Shown here: in pieces, positions 1 to 6,675 of the stretch
How the letters are laid out: the number at the start of each line of letters is the position of its first letter
Numbering within the stretch: position 1 is the first letter of the stretch
The notes under the pieces: generated by a model
Seen by the model: only the letters and a program-made list of their open reading frames with translations
Database searches by the model: none
Told to the model about the DNA's origin: nothing
Program-made: the position numbers and the translations under genes
Source: Candidatus Nomurabacteria bacterium
GTDB taxonomy: Bacteria; Patescibacteriota; Minisyncoccia; Phycocordibacterales; UBA10002
Assembly: GCA_943349725.1 (NCBI GenBank)
Contig: CALQZP010000005.1
Span: 1-26,332 of the forward strand
Direction: 5' to 3'
DNA: 26,332 nucleotides

Positions 1-134
1 AGAAAAGCGATATTGCGCTGGTTACCGATGAAAAGATGGAGCGTATCCACCGTTGGTTCAATGAGTATCCTAGAGAGATTATTGGATTTAGAACATCAAA
101 TGCATTAGAATTATTGGAATCTTGTACTACTTAG
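1..134 (+). CDS. IS30-like transposase, C-terminal fragment cut by the window edge
   Basis: Reading from base 3, the frame gives 43 residues ending at TAG (132-134). The stretch RIHRWFNEYPREIIGFRTS resembles the C-terminal end of IS30-family DDE transposases, where a conserved N-x-x-PR-x-x-x-G-[YF]-x-TP segment follows the catalytic Glu. The catalytic DDE residues would lie left of the window and cannot be seen. The gene ends exactly where a minus-strand ORF (131-199) also ends, so this is probably the right-hand part of an insertion sequence inserted into another transcription unit. A terminal inverted repeat should lie just beyond 134 but cannot be assigned without the left end. It could instead be an integrase-core gene of another family; confidence is moderate because the segment is short. 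Confidence 0.5.
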   Translation, partial: KSDIALVTDEKMERIHRWFNEYPREIIGFRTSNALELLESCTT

Positions 135-199
135 GGGGTGGCGGGACGGACAAGAAACGGGAATTCTCGAACCATCCGTGTGAACTTATTTGCGTTCAT
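131..199 (-). pseudogene. 22-codon ORF with Shine-Dalgarno site, probably a gene cut by the IS-like element
   Basis: ATG (199-197) follows a full AAGGAG at 209-204, spaced 4 nt, downstream of a strong promoter and a structured leader. The product starts MNANKFTRMVREFPFLV and ends at a TAA overlapping the transposase stop. Such a good Shine-Dalgarno site is unusual here, because most genes in the window have none. The likely reading is the N-terminus of a longer gene truncated by the inserted element at 1-134. A true leader peptide is the alternative. I do not recognise the protein. Confidence 0.35.
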
Positions 200-379
200 T
201 TTGCTCCTTCTCCCCATCTCGGGGAGTTAAGGTTATTTCACCTTTCCCAAGTTCCACTTGGCACGCAGGCAAATGAGCGTGTCGCGGTGTGCAGGTAATC
301 CCACATTCCAGCCGCGCTTGAAAGCCCAAGTCCTCTCAAGCGCGACTAGAATACGCTGAATTTCAATGGCCAAATTTTC
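200..379 (-). ncRNA. Structured leader or independent ncRNA of unknown class
   Basis: Downstream of a near-consensus promoter the minus strand carries successive hairpins: a 9-bp stem 344-336/321-313 with a 14-nt loop; CCAAGT/ACTTGG (261-256/252-247); AAGGT/ACCTT (244-240/233-229); and CTCCCC/GGGGAG (226-221/215-210). The last lies just before a Shine-Dalgarno site and ATG at 199. A further GAAC/GTTC pair (197-194/185-182) covers the start codon. Dense local pairing ahead of an ORF fits a cis-regulatory leader, or an RNA belonging to a mobile element (retron- or omega-RNA-like). I see no RNase P, tmRNA, 6S, SRP or known riboswitch signature. The stretch 135-524 holds only this unit, its promoter, a terminator and palindromes. 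Confidence 0.45.
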
Positions 380-385
380 GCGTAT

Positions 386-414
386 ATTGTAGCATTTGAT
401 ATAGTAGATGTCAA
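386..414 (-). promoter_or_regulatory. Sigma-70 type promoter of the structured RNA
   Basis: On the minus strand TTGACA (414-409) and TACAAT (391-386) are separated by exactly 17 nt. The expected start is near 379. It is one of the best promoters in the window and lies downstream of the rplT terminator, so it opens a separate unit. Confidence 0.8.
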
Positions 415-429
415 TATTTCACGCATAGC

Positions 430-456
430 AAAAAGCCCCATTTCTGGGGCTTTTTT
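430..456. terminator. Bidirectional intrinsic terminator after rplT
   Basis: AGCCCCA / TGGGGCT stem with a tttc loop, flanked by A5 on the left and T6 on the right, so it can stop transcription in both directions. It ends the infC-rpmI-rplT operon (minus strand) and separates it from the promoter at 386-414. Confidence 0.85.
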
Positions 457-488
457 CTTACATCGTACATCCTAAATCTTAAATCTGG

Positions 489-527
489 ATCCCAGCTTTC
501 GCTGGGATGACCCGTCTCCGCGGGTCA
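489..527. repeat. REP-like double hairpin overlapping the rplT stop
   Basis: Two adjacent perfect hairpins: CCCAGC/GCTGGG (491-496/501-506) and TGACCCG/CGGGTCA (508-514/521-527). The right arm of the second contains the rplT TGA stop. The GGATCCCAGC...GCTGGGATGAC form resembles dispersed REP-type palindromes of other bacteria. Confidence 0.6.
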
Positions 528-869
528 CTTCACCTGCGAGACGACTCGTTCAAAGGTCTTCGGTTCGTCTTTGGCGAGAGTGGCGAGGATTTTGCGGTCA
601 ATCGTGATGCCTTTTACCTTGAGGGCGTGAATGAGCTTGCTGTAGGAAAGTCCGAGTGGGCGAGAGGCGGCGTTGATGCGGATGTTCCAGAGTGCGCGGA
701 AGTCACCCTTCTTGTCTTTTCGGTGGTTGAAGGAGTATTTACCCGCATGCACGAAAGCGTCCCAAGCCATACGTTCCTTGGTGGAACGGCCATGGCGATA
801 ACCCTTAGTCTTCTTTAAGAGGGACCTTCGGAACTTTAGGGCGTGTACTGCTTTTTTGACTCTACTCAT
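525..869 (-). CDS. rplT: 50S ribosomal protein L20
   Basis: 114 residues beginning MSRVKKAVHALKFRRSLLK, typical of L20, which binds 23S rRNA early in 50S assembly. The basic N-terminus (KKTKGYRHGRSTKERMAWDAF) and the RALWNIRINAA segment match the family, and the length is close to the usual ~118. A start four codons upstream is possible, but MSRVKK aligns with the family's MPRVK start. It is the last gene of infC-rpmI-rplT, the conserved bacterial order. In many bacteria L20 represses this operon through a leader RNA; I could not identify such a structure here. The TGA stop lies in a palindrome (489-527), and a terminator follows. Confidence 0.97.
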   Translation of the reverse strand: MSRVKKAVHALKFRRSLLKKTKGYRHGRSTKERMAWDAFVHAGKYSFNHRKDKKGDFRALWNIRINAASRPLGLSYSKLIHALKVKGITIDRKILATLAKDEPKTFERVVSQVK

Positions 870-876
870 AATGTTT

Positions 877-978
877 ACCAATCTACTAATCTAGTACCAA
901 TCTCCTAATACCTACTAATCTGATTCGGATTCTTATTCGCAGGTATTCGTAGATTGGTACTCATTCGCTGATTGGTAT
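877..978. repeat. Imperfect inverted repeat filling the rpmI-rplT spacer
   Basis: Two arms of about 45 bp, built from repeated words (ACCAATCT, ACTAAT, AATACCT), are inverted copies of each other around a TTCGGA centre. On the minus-strand mRNA this would form one long mismatched hairpin between rpmI and rplT. A close relative occupies 16510-16611. Confidence 0.7.
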
Positions 979-986
979 GTAATTAG

Positions 987-1166
987 TTAAGGCAAGAAAC
1001 GAGCGATATCTCCTTTCTTCATATGTAGGTGAACCATACGCTTTCGTCCAAGCTGTGCGCGACGACGTGCCTTGGAGTTGAAGTGGTTCTGTCCCTTCCC
1101 GCGCATCAAAATCTTACCATTCTTGGTAACCTTGAGGCGTTTTGAAAATGATTTGTTTGTTTTCAT
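987..1166 (-). CDS. rpmI: 50S ribosomal protein L35
   Basis: 59 residues starting MKTNKSFSKRLKVTKNGKIL and containing RGKGQNHFNSKARRRAQL, which matches L35 (usual length about 64), with a Lys/Arg-rich composition. It lies between infC and rplT on the same strand, the conserved position. The spacers on both sides are filled with imperfect inverted word repeats. There is no clear Shine-Dalgarno site before the ATG (1166-1164), so translation probably relies on coupling or on a weakly structured start. Confidence 0.95.
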   Translation of the reverse strand: MKTNKSFSKRLKVTKNGKILMRGKGQNHFNSKARRRAQLGRKRMVHLHMKKGDIARFLP

Positions 1167-1169
1167 ATT

Positions 1170-1256
1170 CTAGGCTCTAGGAAACTAGGCTCTAGGCTTC
1201 AGGACTGAGGAAAGTTTTTCTTTCCTAGTGCCTAGGACCTAACGGCTAGCGCCTGT
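1170..1256. repeat. Word-repeat inverted spacer between infC and rpmI
   Basis: CTAGGCTCTAGG occurs twice in tandem (from about 1170), followed by GAGGAAAG-tttt-CTTTCCT and inverted versions (GTGCCTAGGACCTA). The two halves pair imperfectly. It has the same design as the rpmI-rplT spacer but a different word. Confidence 0.6.
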
Positions 1257-1260
1257 CTTA

Positions 1261-1773
1261 TTATGCTTTTTCGATGATGACCGTCAGTCCCTTCATTCCT
1301 TTCTTGATGGGGTCGGCGATTTTGTAGGCGACTGGTACAAGTTTCAGAATTCTCTCTAATCGTTCCTGTAAGAACTTGAACTCCATATACTTGCTTCGGC
1401 CTGTGAGAAAGAGCTCTATCTTGACTCTATTTCCCTCGGTGAGCCATTCGGCTACGCGCTTCGCTTTGAGCTCCAAATCGTGCTCGCTGGTGCCGATCTT
1501 TACCTGAACCGTCTTTATCTCTACGGTGTGGATCTTGGTCTTGGCAATCTTCTGTTTCTTATTTTCAGCGTACTGAAACTTACCATAATCCATGATTTTT
1601 GCAACCGGAGGGACCGCGTTCGGGGAAATCTCAATCAAATCAAAACCAGCTTCCGTGGCTTTACTAAGCGCTTCCTGGAGGGTTATGACTCCAATGTTCT
1701 CACCCTGGGGTCCAATAACCCGAAGCTGTGGAGCGCGTATTTGATGATTTATTCTTGTTCGCGGTGTCGCCAT
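1261..1773 (-). CDS. infC: Translation initiation factor IF-3
   Basis: 170 residues, full length. The N-terminal domain starts RINHQIRAPQLRVIGPQGE and has the family's LQEAL..A...G.DL.EI.PNA.PPV pattern with KIMDYGKFQYA, followed by the linker helix. The C-terminal domain contains VKIGTSEHDLELKAKR and ends KGMKGLTVIIE. IF3 binds the 30S subunit, prevents premature 50S joining and checks the start codon. Here the start codon is ATG, not the ATT known for infC in many bacteria, so the classical IF3 self-regulation through a rare start codon is not visible. It heads infC-rpmI-rplT. A plausible -35 (TTTACA) upstream overlaps the inverted repeat at 1835-1850. Confidence 0.96.
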   Translation of the reverse strand: MATPRTRINHQIRAPQLRVIGPQGENIGVITLQEALSKATEAGFDLIEISPNAVPPVAKIMDYGKFQYAENKKQKIAKTKIHTVEIKTVQVKIGTSEHDLELKAKRVAEWLTEGNRVKIELFLTGRSKYMEFKFLQERLERILKLVPVAYKIADPIKKGMKGLTVIIEKA

Positions 1774-1834
1774 TCAAAAAGGATTAGGTATGGCCATATT
1801 TATATCACATCTTAGCAAAAAACGAAAGGGAAGT

Positions 1835-1850
1835 GTAAAGGCGAGTTTAC
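1835..1850. promoter_or_regulatory. Operator-like inverted repeat upstream of the XRE gene
   Basis: GTAAAG-gcga-GTTTAC. A second site with the same spacing, GTAAAG-tcag-CTTTAC (2475-2490), overlaps the -35 box of the redox operon. The two sites flank the regulator and membrane-protein pair, so autoregulation by the XRE protein is the simplest inference. This copy lies between the divergent xre and infC starts. Confidence 0.55.
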
Positions 1851-1874
1851 TTTTCACTCTGCGAGTAGTACTCT
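1846..1874 (+). promoter_or_regulatory. Possible promoter of the XRE gene
   Basis: TTTACT (1846-1851), 17-nt spacer, TACTCT (1869-1874). The -10 is weak. It ends 6 nt before a GTG codon, the same geometry as the leaderless candidates elsewhere in the window. Confidence 0.4.
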
Positions 1875-1880
1875 TTGAGG

Positions 1881-2081
1881 GTGTCAAAGTCAGTCTCAAA
1901 TTTAGTATTTTCGTTTCGAACGAAGCGAGGAGTGACTCAGGAGGAAGTCGCCATGGAGGTCGGTGTTACTCGGCAAACGGTGATTGCCCTTGAAAAGGGG
2001 AGTTATACCCCTTCAGTCTCACTGGCACTTCGACTTGCTCGTTTTTTTGGTGTTCATGTTGAAGATCTTTTTACTCTCTAA
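1881..2081 (+). CDS. Small XRE-family HTH regulator
   Basis: About 66 residues, essentially one Cro/C1-type helix-turn-helix: RGVTQEEVAMEVGVTRQTVIALEKG then PSVSLALRLARFFGVHVEDLF. This matches the compact YgzD/YozG-like XRE regulators that usually accompany a small membrane protein. GTG at 1881 was chosen because it sits 6 nt after a possible -10; TTG at 1875 in the same frame is the alternative. The next gene (2091-2444) follows after 9 nt and is probably co-transcribed. Matching inverted repeats at 1835-1850 and 2474-2491 suggest that it controls itself and perhaps the thiol-redox operon. No ligand domain is present, so any sensing would have to come from the partner. Confidence 0.85.
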   Translation: MSKSVSNLVFSFRTKRGVTQEEVAMEVGVTRQTVIALEKGSYTPSVSLALRLARFFGVHVEDLFTL

Positions 2082-2090
2082 ATCTTTTTT

Positions 2091-2444
2091 ATGCTCAAAG
2101 AATTCATAATGCCGATACTGCTTGCGATACTTATCTTCTTCCTTATAAATCCGCTGGATTGGTGGATGAATAATGCCGTGTATATGCTCCTTGTTCTTCT
2201 TTTACTCCTTGCGTTCAGTACCTTTTCGGTTTTCTTTTGGAAGGAACACGTGTTAGACGAACGGGAATCGCTCCATAGGATGATTTCGGGACGCATCGCA
2301 TTTCTCATTGGTGGTGGTGTGACGGTGATCGGTATTGTTGTCCAGAGTTTTTCGCACGCGATTGATCCGTGGCTCCTTGCCGTGCTCTTAAGTATGGTAG
2401 TAGGGAAGGCGGGCGCTTTTCTTTGGAGTCGATCTCATAACTAG
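2091..2444 (+). CDS. Small four-helix membrane protein partnered with the XRE regulator
   Basis: 117 residues with four predicted membrane segments (roughly 7-24, 29-49, 70-88 and 92-110). A short cytoplasmic-type loop between helices 2 and 3 holds the charged motif KEHVLDERESLHRMISGR. The DERE..HR..SGR pattern resembles the DUF2178-like membrane proteins often encoded directly after an XRE regulator. The function is unknown; a membrane sensor or anti-regulator role is only inferred from the gene pair. It lies 9 nt after the XRE gene, on the same strand. No catalytic motif is visible. Confidence 0.75.
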   Translation: MLKEFIMPILLAILIFFLINPLDWWMNNAVYMLLVLLLLLAFSTFSVFFWKEHVLDERESLHRMISGRIAFLIGGGVTVIGIVVQSFSHAIDPWLLAVLLSMVVGKAGAFLWSRSHN

Positions 2445-2473
2445 GGAGCATCACTTCTTATCCACAGGGTGGA

Positions 2474-2513
2474 TGTAAAGTCAGCTTTACATATGGTGTA
2501 TCTGCGCTACACT
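2474..2513 (+). promoter_or_regulatory. Promoter plus overlapping operator of the redox operon
   Basis: TTTACA (2486-2491), a 16-nt spacer and TACACT (2508-2513) form a good promoter 28 nt upstream of the thioredoxin start. The -35 is the right arm of a perfect inverted repeat TGTAAAG-tcag-CTTTACA (2474-2491), so a bound protein would block the -35. The site matches the one at 1835-1850. Confidence 0.65.
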
Positions 2514-2541
2514 AGACCTGTAGTAGTTAACCATCATCAGT

Positions 2542-3150
2542 ATGAACGTTTCGACTAATAAAAAGGGGATAACTATTTTTGCTGCCGTCGTCATTGTCGT
2601 TCTCATTGGAGTCGGCTTTTTTGTGGCTCGTCTCGGTTCATCTTCAAAGCAGGAAATGTTAAAAGAAGGTAGTGAGAGGGTGTCTTCAAAAGAGGTCATC
2701 CAGGAAGACTTGTCTGTGAAAGCAGAGAGTACCGACGCCACGGCGCTTCTGTTGAAAGAAAAAGGCACGGACCCGTCGTATCGTGGGTTGGTTCTTGCCG
2801 GGGGAACAAGTCCCCTACTCGATTTTAATAAGGGTGACTATGAAAAGGCAAAGAACTCAGAAAAACTTATCGTTCTCTATTTTTATGCAAATTGGTGTCC
2901 ACTTTGTAAGGCTGAAACCATGGCCGCGACATACCAAGCCTTTAATGAGCTCACGGGGGATCATGTGGTTGGTTTTCGAGTGAATTACAACGATAGCGAC
3001 ACGGACGCCGATGAGAAGGCGCTTGCGCGTGAATTCGGTGTTGGATACCAACATACCAAAGTCTTTCTGAAAGGTGGGAAACGCATACTTAAGTCACCTG
3101 AAGGGTGGAATAAGGAACGCTATTTATCAGAGATTACCAAAGCACAATAA
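2542..3150 (+). CDS. Membrane-anchored thioredoxin-fold protein
   Basis: 202 residues. An N-terminal membrane anchor (about 9-30) precedes a ~60-residue linker and a thioredoxin domain with YFYANWCPLCKAE; the CXXC pair is C119/C122. The preserved Trp before the CXXC and the downstream GV.Y..T..F pattern fit an extracytoplasmic thioredoxin-like reductase, although CPLC is a variant of CGPC. It begins a tight operon with CcdA (2-nt gap) and a TlpA-like protein (2-nt gap). The likely role is to accept electrons from CcdA and reduce or isomerise exported protein disulfides. The start has no Shine-Dalgarno site (AGTATG context). The specific substrate is unknown. Confidence 0.85.
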   Translation: MNVSTNKKGITIFAAVVIVVLIGVGFFVARLGSSSKQEMLKEGSERVSSKEVIQEDLSVKAESTDATALLLKEKGTDPSYRGLVLAGGTSPLLDFNKGDYEKAKNSEKLIVLYFYANWCPLCKAETMAATYQAFNELTGDHVVGFRVNYNDSDTDADEKALAREFGVGYQHTKVFLKGGKRILKSPEGWNKERYLSEITKAQ

Positions 3151-3152
3151 GT

Positions 3153-3860
3153 ATGGTTGATATAAACATCGGTGTTGCCTTTGTGGCGGGGCTTGTGTCA
3201 TTCCTGGCACCGTGCGTCCTTCCGATTATTCCAGGCTTTTTGGCGTATCTTGCGGGAAGTTCACTTGAGGCGGGTGCCGTACAGAGAAAGGAAATAGTGA
3301 TTAACAGCCTCTTTTTTGTTCTCGGCTTCTCGGTGGTCTTTGCGGTGCTCGGTGTTCTGTTGAATACACTCCTCGAGGCAGTTGCCTACGATGTGCAGAT
3401 TTGGCTTTCCCGCATTGGAGGTGCGCTCGTCATCGTCTTTGGTCTGTATCTTACGGGACTCATTAAGATCGCGATACTTGAGCGCCCACATACCTTCAAG
3501 GTGAAAACCGGACTCCATTCACGCTACGTCACCTCCTTCTTGTTCGGTCTCTCATTCGCGGCGGGCTGGACGCCGTGTGTCGGAGCCGCACTCGGCGCAA
3601 TATTGGGTCTCGCGACGAGCGCACCAGGGTCGGCGTTTGTGCTACTGCTCTCGTACGCGCTGGGACTCGGCCTTCCGTTTTTGGTTATTGGTTTTTTTGC
3701 GGGGCAGGCGAGTCGATTTATAGAGAAGTATCAACAGACGTTTGTGTATGTGAATAAGTTCTTTGGCGTCCTGCTCATCCTTCTTGGTGTTCTCATTTTT
3801 ACGCAGAACCTGAGTCGTCTCGCGAATTTTGAACTGCTTAATCGTTTTTTACTCAAATAA
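3153..3860 (+). CDS. ccdA: CcdA/DsbD-type transmembrane electron transporter
   Basis: 235 residues and about six membrane helices. The two redox-active cysteines sit in the family motifs FLAPCVLPIIPGFL (C21) and GWTPCVGAALG (C142). CcdA/DsbD-gamma proteins carry reducing equivalents from cytoplasmic thioredoxin across the membrane. The gene starts 2 nt after the thioredoxin-like gene and ends 2 nt before the TlpA-like gene, so the three are surely co-translated. In DipZ of actinobacteria this domain is fused to a thioredoxin plus carbohydrate-binding-like domain; here the parts are separate genes. No cytochrome c maturation gene is near, so general thiol reduction is more likely than heme attachment. 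Confidence 0.93.
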   Translation: MVDINIGVAFVAGLVSFLAPCVLPIIPGFLAYLAGSSLEAGAVQRKEIVINSLFFVLGFSVVFAVLGVLLNTLLEAVAYDVQIWLSRIGGALVIVFGLYLTGLIKIAILERPHTFKVKTGLHSRYVTSFLFGLSFAAGWTPCVGAALGAILGLATSAPGSAFVLLLSYALGLGLPFLVIGFFAGQASRFIEKYQQTFVYVNKFFGVLLILLGVLIFTQNLSRLANFELLNRFLLK

Positions 3861-3862
3861 GT

Positions 3863-5089
3863 ATGCACACTAAGAACCTTGGCACACTGCTTATCGCGGT
3901 CGCACTTATTTCAGGTGCGATTATCTATCTTGAGAGCGGGAAGGTCTCTCCTCTAACCACGAGTGGGTCGGCCCCCATAGTTGCTGTACCAACTACTTCC
4001 GCAGAAGAAGGTGATACAAAAAAGGGAACAGTGGCTTTGTCCGCACTGGACCTAAAGGAAAAAGAAGCAAAGTATGAACGTGCCAAGGAAATCACGACTC
4101 CCGACGGATTCATCAACACTTCGACTCCTTCGACAGGCTCAGGACAGGAAAGCGGAGTGCAGGCACCCCTCACTATCAGCGAGCTTATCGGAAAGAAGGT
4201 CATTCTGCTCGATATCTGGACCTATTCCTGTATCAACTGTCAGCGGACCATTCCGTATCTTAATTCGTGGCAGGAGAAGTATGGTGATAAGGGACTGGTG
4301 ATTATCGGTCTACACACTCCCGAGTTTGAGTTTGAAAAAAAGTATGACAACGTACTCTCCGCAGTCAAGAAATTTGGTATCAAATATCCGGTCGTCCTTG
4401 ATAATGATTACTCAACCTGGCAGGCATACAAAAATCAGTATTGGCCGAGGAAATATCTCATTGACATTGACGGATACATTGTCGCCGACCACATCGGGGA
4501 AGGTGGCTATGAAGAAACAGAGCGGGAGATTCAAAAAGCGCTTACCGAACGAATGATTCGGTTAGGTGACACTGGGCAGATTGATACGGCACTTACCAAA
4601 GAGCGAGTGGCTACCACCCGCCCCGAAAGCCCCGAGATTTATTTTGGTGCGAGCCGAAATGATTCTTTGGCAAATGGGAAAAAAGGGAGCATCGGTACAC
4701 AAACACTGGTGCTTCCCGAGGAGGGGGTGCTCAATCGCCTCTATCTTGGTGGTGAGTGGAGTATGTTTCCGGAATATGCCGAGAACACGAGTGACGGCGC
4801 AACTATCGTATTTCGTTACAAAGCACAGGATGTGTACTTCGTCGCCAGCTCTGAAGTGGGAACTGACGTACAAATCTACCAGGACGGTGTGCTCGTGAAA
4901 GGAAAAGGGGCGATAAATTGCAAAGACGCGGGGTTTTGTGGAGGTGATGAGGTGATGCCTGACGGCGTCGTGTTTATCAAAGAGGACCGGCTGTACAAGC
5001 TCATCCAGAATAATGGGACAGAAGAGCACGTCTTGAAGATTAAAATAAAGAATCCCGGACTCAAGGCGTTTACCTTTACGTTCGGTTAA
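3863..5089 (+). CDS. TlpA/DipZ-like thioredoxin with C-terminal beta-sandwich domain
   Basis: 408 residues. An N-terminal signal-anchor (6-24) and a low-complexity linker precede a thioredoxin-like domain with DIWTYSCINCQRTIPYL (CXXC = C123/C126), then GLHTPEF and a D.D...W.AY...YWP..YLID pattern typical of the DipZ/TlpA group. A C-terminal domain from about residue 250 (SPEIYFGASRNDSLANG..., ending AFTFTFG) resembles the carbohydrate-binding-like domain of mycobacterial DipZ. It should receive electrons from CcdA. Residues 86-98 (STPSTGSGQ) are encoded by a palindromic repeat inserted in frame (4119-4148). Its TAA overlaps the stop of the convergent M32 gene by 2 bases. Confidence 0.88.
   Translation: MHTKNLGTLLIAVALISGAIIYLESGKVSPLTTSGSAPIVAVPTTSAEEGDTKKGTVALSALDLKEKEAKYERAKEITTPDGFINTSTPSTGSGQESGVQAPLTISELIGKKVILLDIWTYSCINCQRTIPYLNSWQEKYGDKGLVIIGLHTPEFEFEKKYDNVLSAVKKFGIKYPVVLDNDYSTWQAYKNQYWPRKYLIDIDGYIVADHIGEGGYEETEREIQKALTERMIRLGDTGQIDTALTKERVATTRPESPEIYFGASRNDSLANGKKGSIGTQTLVLPEEGVLNRLYLGGEWSMFPEYAENTSDGATIVFRYKAQDVYFVASSEVGTDVQIYQDGVLVKGKGAINCKDAGFCGGDEVMPDGVVFIKEDRLYKLIQNNGTEEHVLKIKIKNPGLKAFTFTFG
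4119..4148. repeat. Dispersed palindromic repeat inside a coding region
   Basis: CTTCGACTCCTTCGACAGGC followed by TCAGGACAGG. This sequence is of the kind that recurs in many bacterial genomes and is translated as STPSTGSGQ or, on the other strand, CPEPVEG. It falls in the linker between the membrane anchor and the thioredoxin domain, where an insertion is tolerated. Confidence 0.6.
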
Positions 5090-6618
5090 AGCTTGTAGAT
5101 GTTGGTATATTTCTCCTCTAAGTATCTTGAAAAGTAGTCGGGATTAAGTTTCTCTCCGGTTATTTTGAGCGCGAGATCCTCAGCCGAATAGGATTTTCCA
5201 TGCTGGTGGATGTGCTTCCGAAGCCACTCACGGAGGGTTTTCAGGTCGCCTTTCCCGATTTTCTTGGGAAGGTCGGGTATCTGCTTTTTTGCGGTGTTCC
5301 AAAACTGCGCCGAGTAAAGGTTGCCCAGTGTGTAGGTGGGGAAGTAACCAATGTAGCCTGTGGACCAGTGTACGTCCTGCAGGACGCCTTCCTTGTCGCT
5401 CTTCGGAGTGATACCCAGATACTCTTTGTAGCGCTCACTCCAAAGTTTCGGGAGGTCCTTCACCGCTATGGTGCCCTCTATCAGAGCTTTTTCAAGTTCA
5501 AAACGGATGATGATGTGCAGGTTGTAGGTGACTTCATCGGCTTCCACGCGGATAAGGGTTGGTTTTACGATATTGACCGAGGCATAGAAGTCGGCAAGCG
5601 GTGCGGTGAAGACCCCCGGGAATTCCTTCTGGAGTTTCGGGTACCAGTGTTTCCAGAAGGAAAGACTTTTGCCGACCATATTTTCCCAGAGGCGTGATTG
5701 GGATTCGTGAATGCCAAGCGAGGTTGCGTCTGCGAGCGGGGTCCCGAAATGTTCATGGGGGAGTCCTTGCTCATAGAGCGCGTGCCCACCCTCGTGCATC
5801 GTGGGGAAGATAGACTCCAGAACATCTTTCGGATTGTAACGGGTCGTGATACGGACATCGTTTGGGTGGAAGCTGGTGGTGAAGGGGTGCGCGGAGACAT
5901 CAATGCGTCCCGCGTCCAAGTCATAGCCCATACTTTCCGCGACTTGTTTGCTAAGCTCAATCTGCTTTTCAATCGGGAAGTGAGCCGATTTAGCAATAAC
6001 ATGCGGTAGCTTGTTATTGCTGACCTTCTGGATGCGGGCGAGAAAGGGGACGAGAAAGGTTTTGAGGTCGCCAAAAATCCTTTCAATTTCGGATGTCGTC
6101 ATACCTGGCTCGTAGGTATCTAGGAGCGCATCGTAGGGAGAGTCTGCGTAGCCGATGAGCTTTGCCTCTTCGCGCTTCTTCTCTACCACCTGTTCAAGAT
6201 AGGGGGCAAACTTAGCGAAGTTGTTTTCCTCCCTTGCCTCTGTCCACACGTTTTGAGACTTTGACGTGAGCTTCGCCATTTCTTTCACAAATGTTTCGGG
6301 AAGTTTCCGTTCGCGCGAAAAGCTTCGCCATGTTTCGCGGACGACGGTCGCTTCAGCAGGAGAGAGTTTCCCGCCATCCAATTTCTTTTTGAGTCCGGAA
6401 AGTAGTCCGTCGTGGTCAACTTCCAGAAACTTGTTGTGGACGAGCCCGGCAAGGAGGGAAATGGTGTGGGCGCGCGCGTCCGCTCCTTTCTTCGGCATCG
6501 TCACTTCTTGGTCCCACTGCAGTACGGCAATCGCGGTGCCAAGGTAGGTCACCTCCCGTAGCCTTTCGGTGAGTTTCTCAATTTCGTTTCTTGGTGGTGT
6601 ACTTTTTTTTGCGGACAT
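5086..6618 (-). CDS. Carboxypeptidase Taq-type metallopeptidase (M32)
   Basis: 510 residues from MSAKKSTPPRNEI. All diagnostic M32 motifs are present in order: HPF (SAHPFTTSF), DXRXT (NDVRITTRY), HEXXH (TMHEGGHALYEQG), HESQSRLWEN carrying the third zinc ligand, IRXXAD (IRVEADEVTY) and GXXQDXHW (GVLQDVHWSTG). The family removes C-terminal residues from peptides in the cytoplasm, with broad specificity except Pro; in this cell that would serve amino-acid recycling. The frame stays open a further 99 codons upstream, but that part is non-coding in character. A TATAGT box ends 6 nt before this ATG and supports the shorter, possibly leaderless, start. Confidence 0.95.
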   Translation of the reverse strand: MSAKKSTPPRNEIEKLTERLREVTYLGTAIAVLQWDQEVTMPKKGADARAHTISLLAGLVHNKFLEVDHDGLLSGLKKKLDGGKLSPAEATVVRETWRSFSRERKLPETFVKEMAKLTSKSQNVWTEAREENNFAKFAPYLEQVVEKKREEAKLIGYADSPYDALLDTYEPGMTTSEIERIFGDLKTFLVPFLARIQKVSNNKLPHVIAKSAHFPIEKQIELSKQVAESMGYDLDAGRIDVSAHPFTTSFHPNDVRITTRYNPKDVLESIFPTMHEGGHALYEQGLPHEHFGTPLADATSLGIHESQSRLWENMVGKSLSFWKHWYPKLQKEFPGVFTAPLADFYASVNIVKPTLIRVEADEVTYNLHIIIRFELEKALIEGTIAVKDLPKLWSERYKEYLGITPKSDKEGVLQDVHWSTGYIGYFPTYTLGNLYSAQFWNTAKKQIPDLPKKIGKGDLKTLREWLRKHIHQHGKSYSAEDLALKITGEKLNPDYFSRYLEEKYTNIYKL

Positions 6619-6624
6619 CTCGGT

Positions 6625-6630
6625 ACTATA
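6625..6630 (-). promoter_or_regulatory. -10 box of the M32 gene, leaderless geometry
   Basis: TATAGT on the minus strand (6630-6625), then 6 nt, then ATG at 6618. The -35 region is weak. Confidence 0.55.
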
Positions 6631-6675
6631 ACTTTTCTGCACCGGAAAGGCCATTAAAGATAGGTTTTTGTGACG

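Noticed and set aside
135..379. RNase P RNA, tmRNA or tRNA-like element
   Set aside because: A GTTCGA segment and GAGGACTTGGGCTT resemble parts of these RNAs, but the conserved core blocks (such as GAAAGTCC of RNase P or a T-arm stem) are absent, and the tmRNA is clearly at 8848-9252.
877..978. CRISPR-like array
   Set aside because: The words are 6-12 bp, imperfect and inverted, without regular spacers or cas genes nearby.
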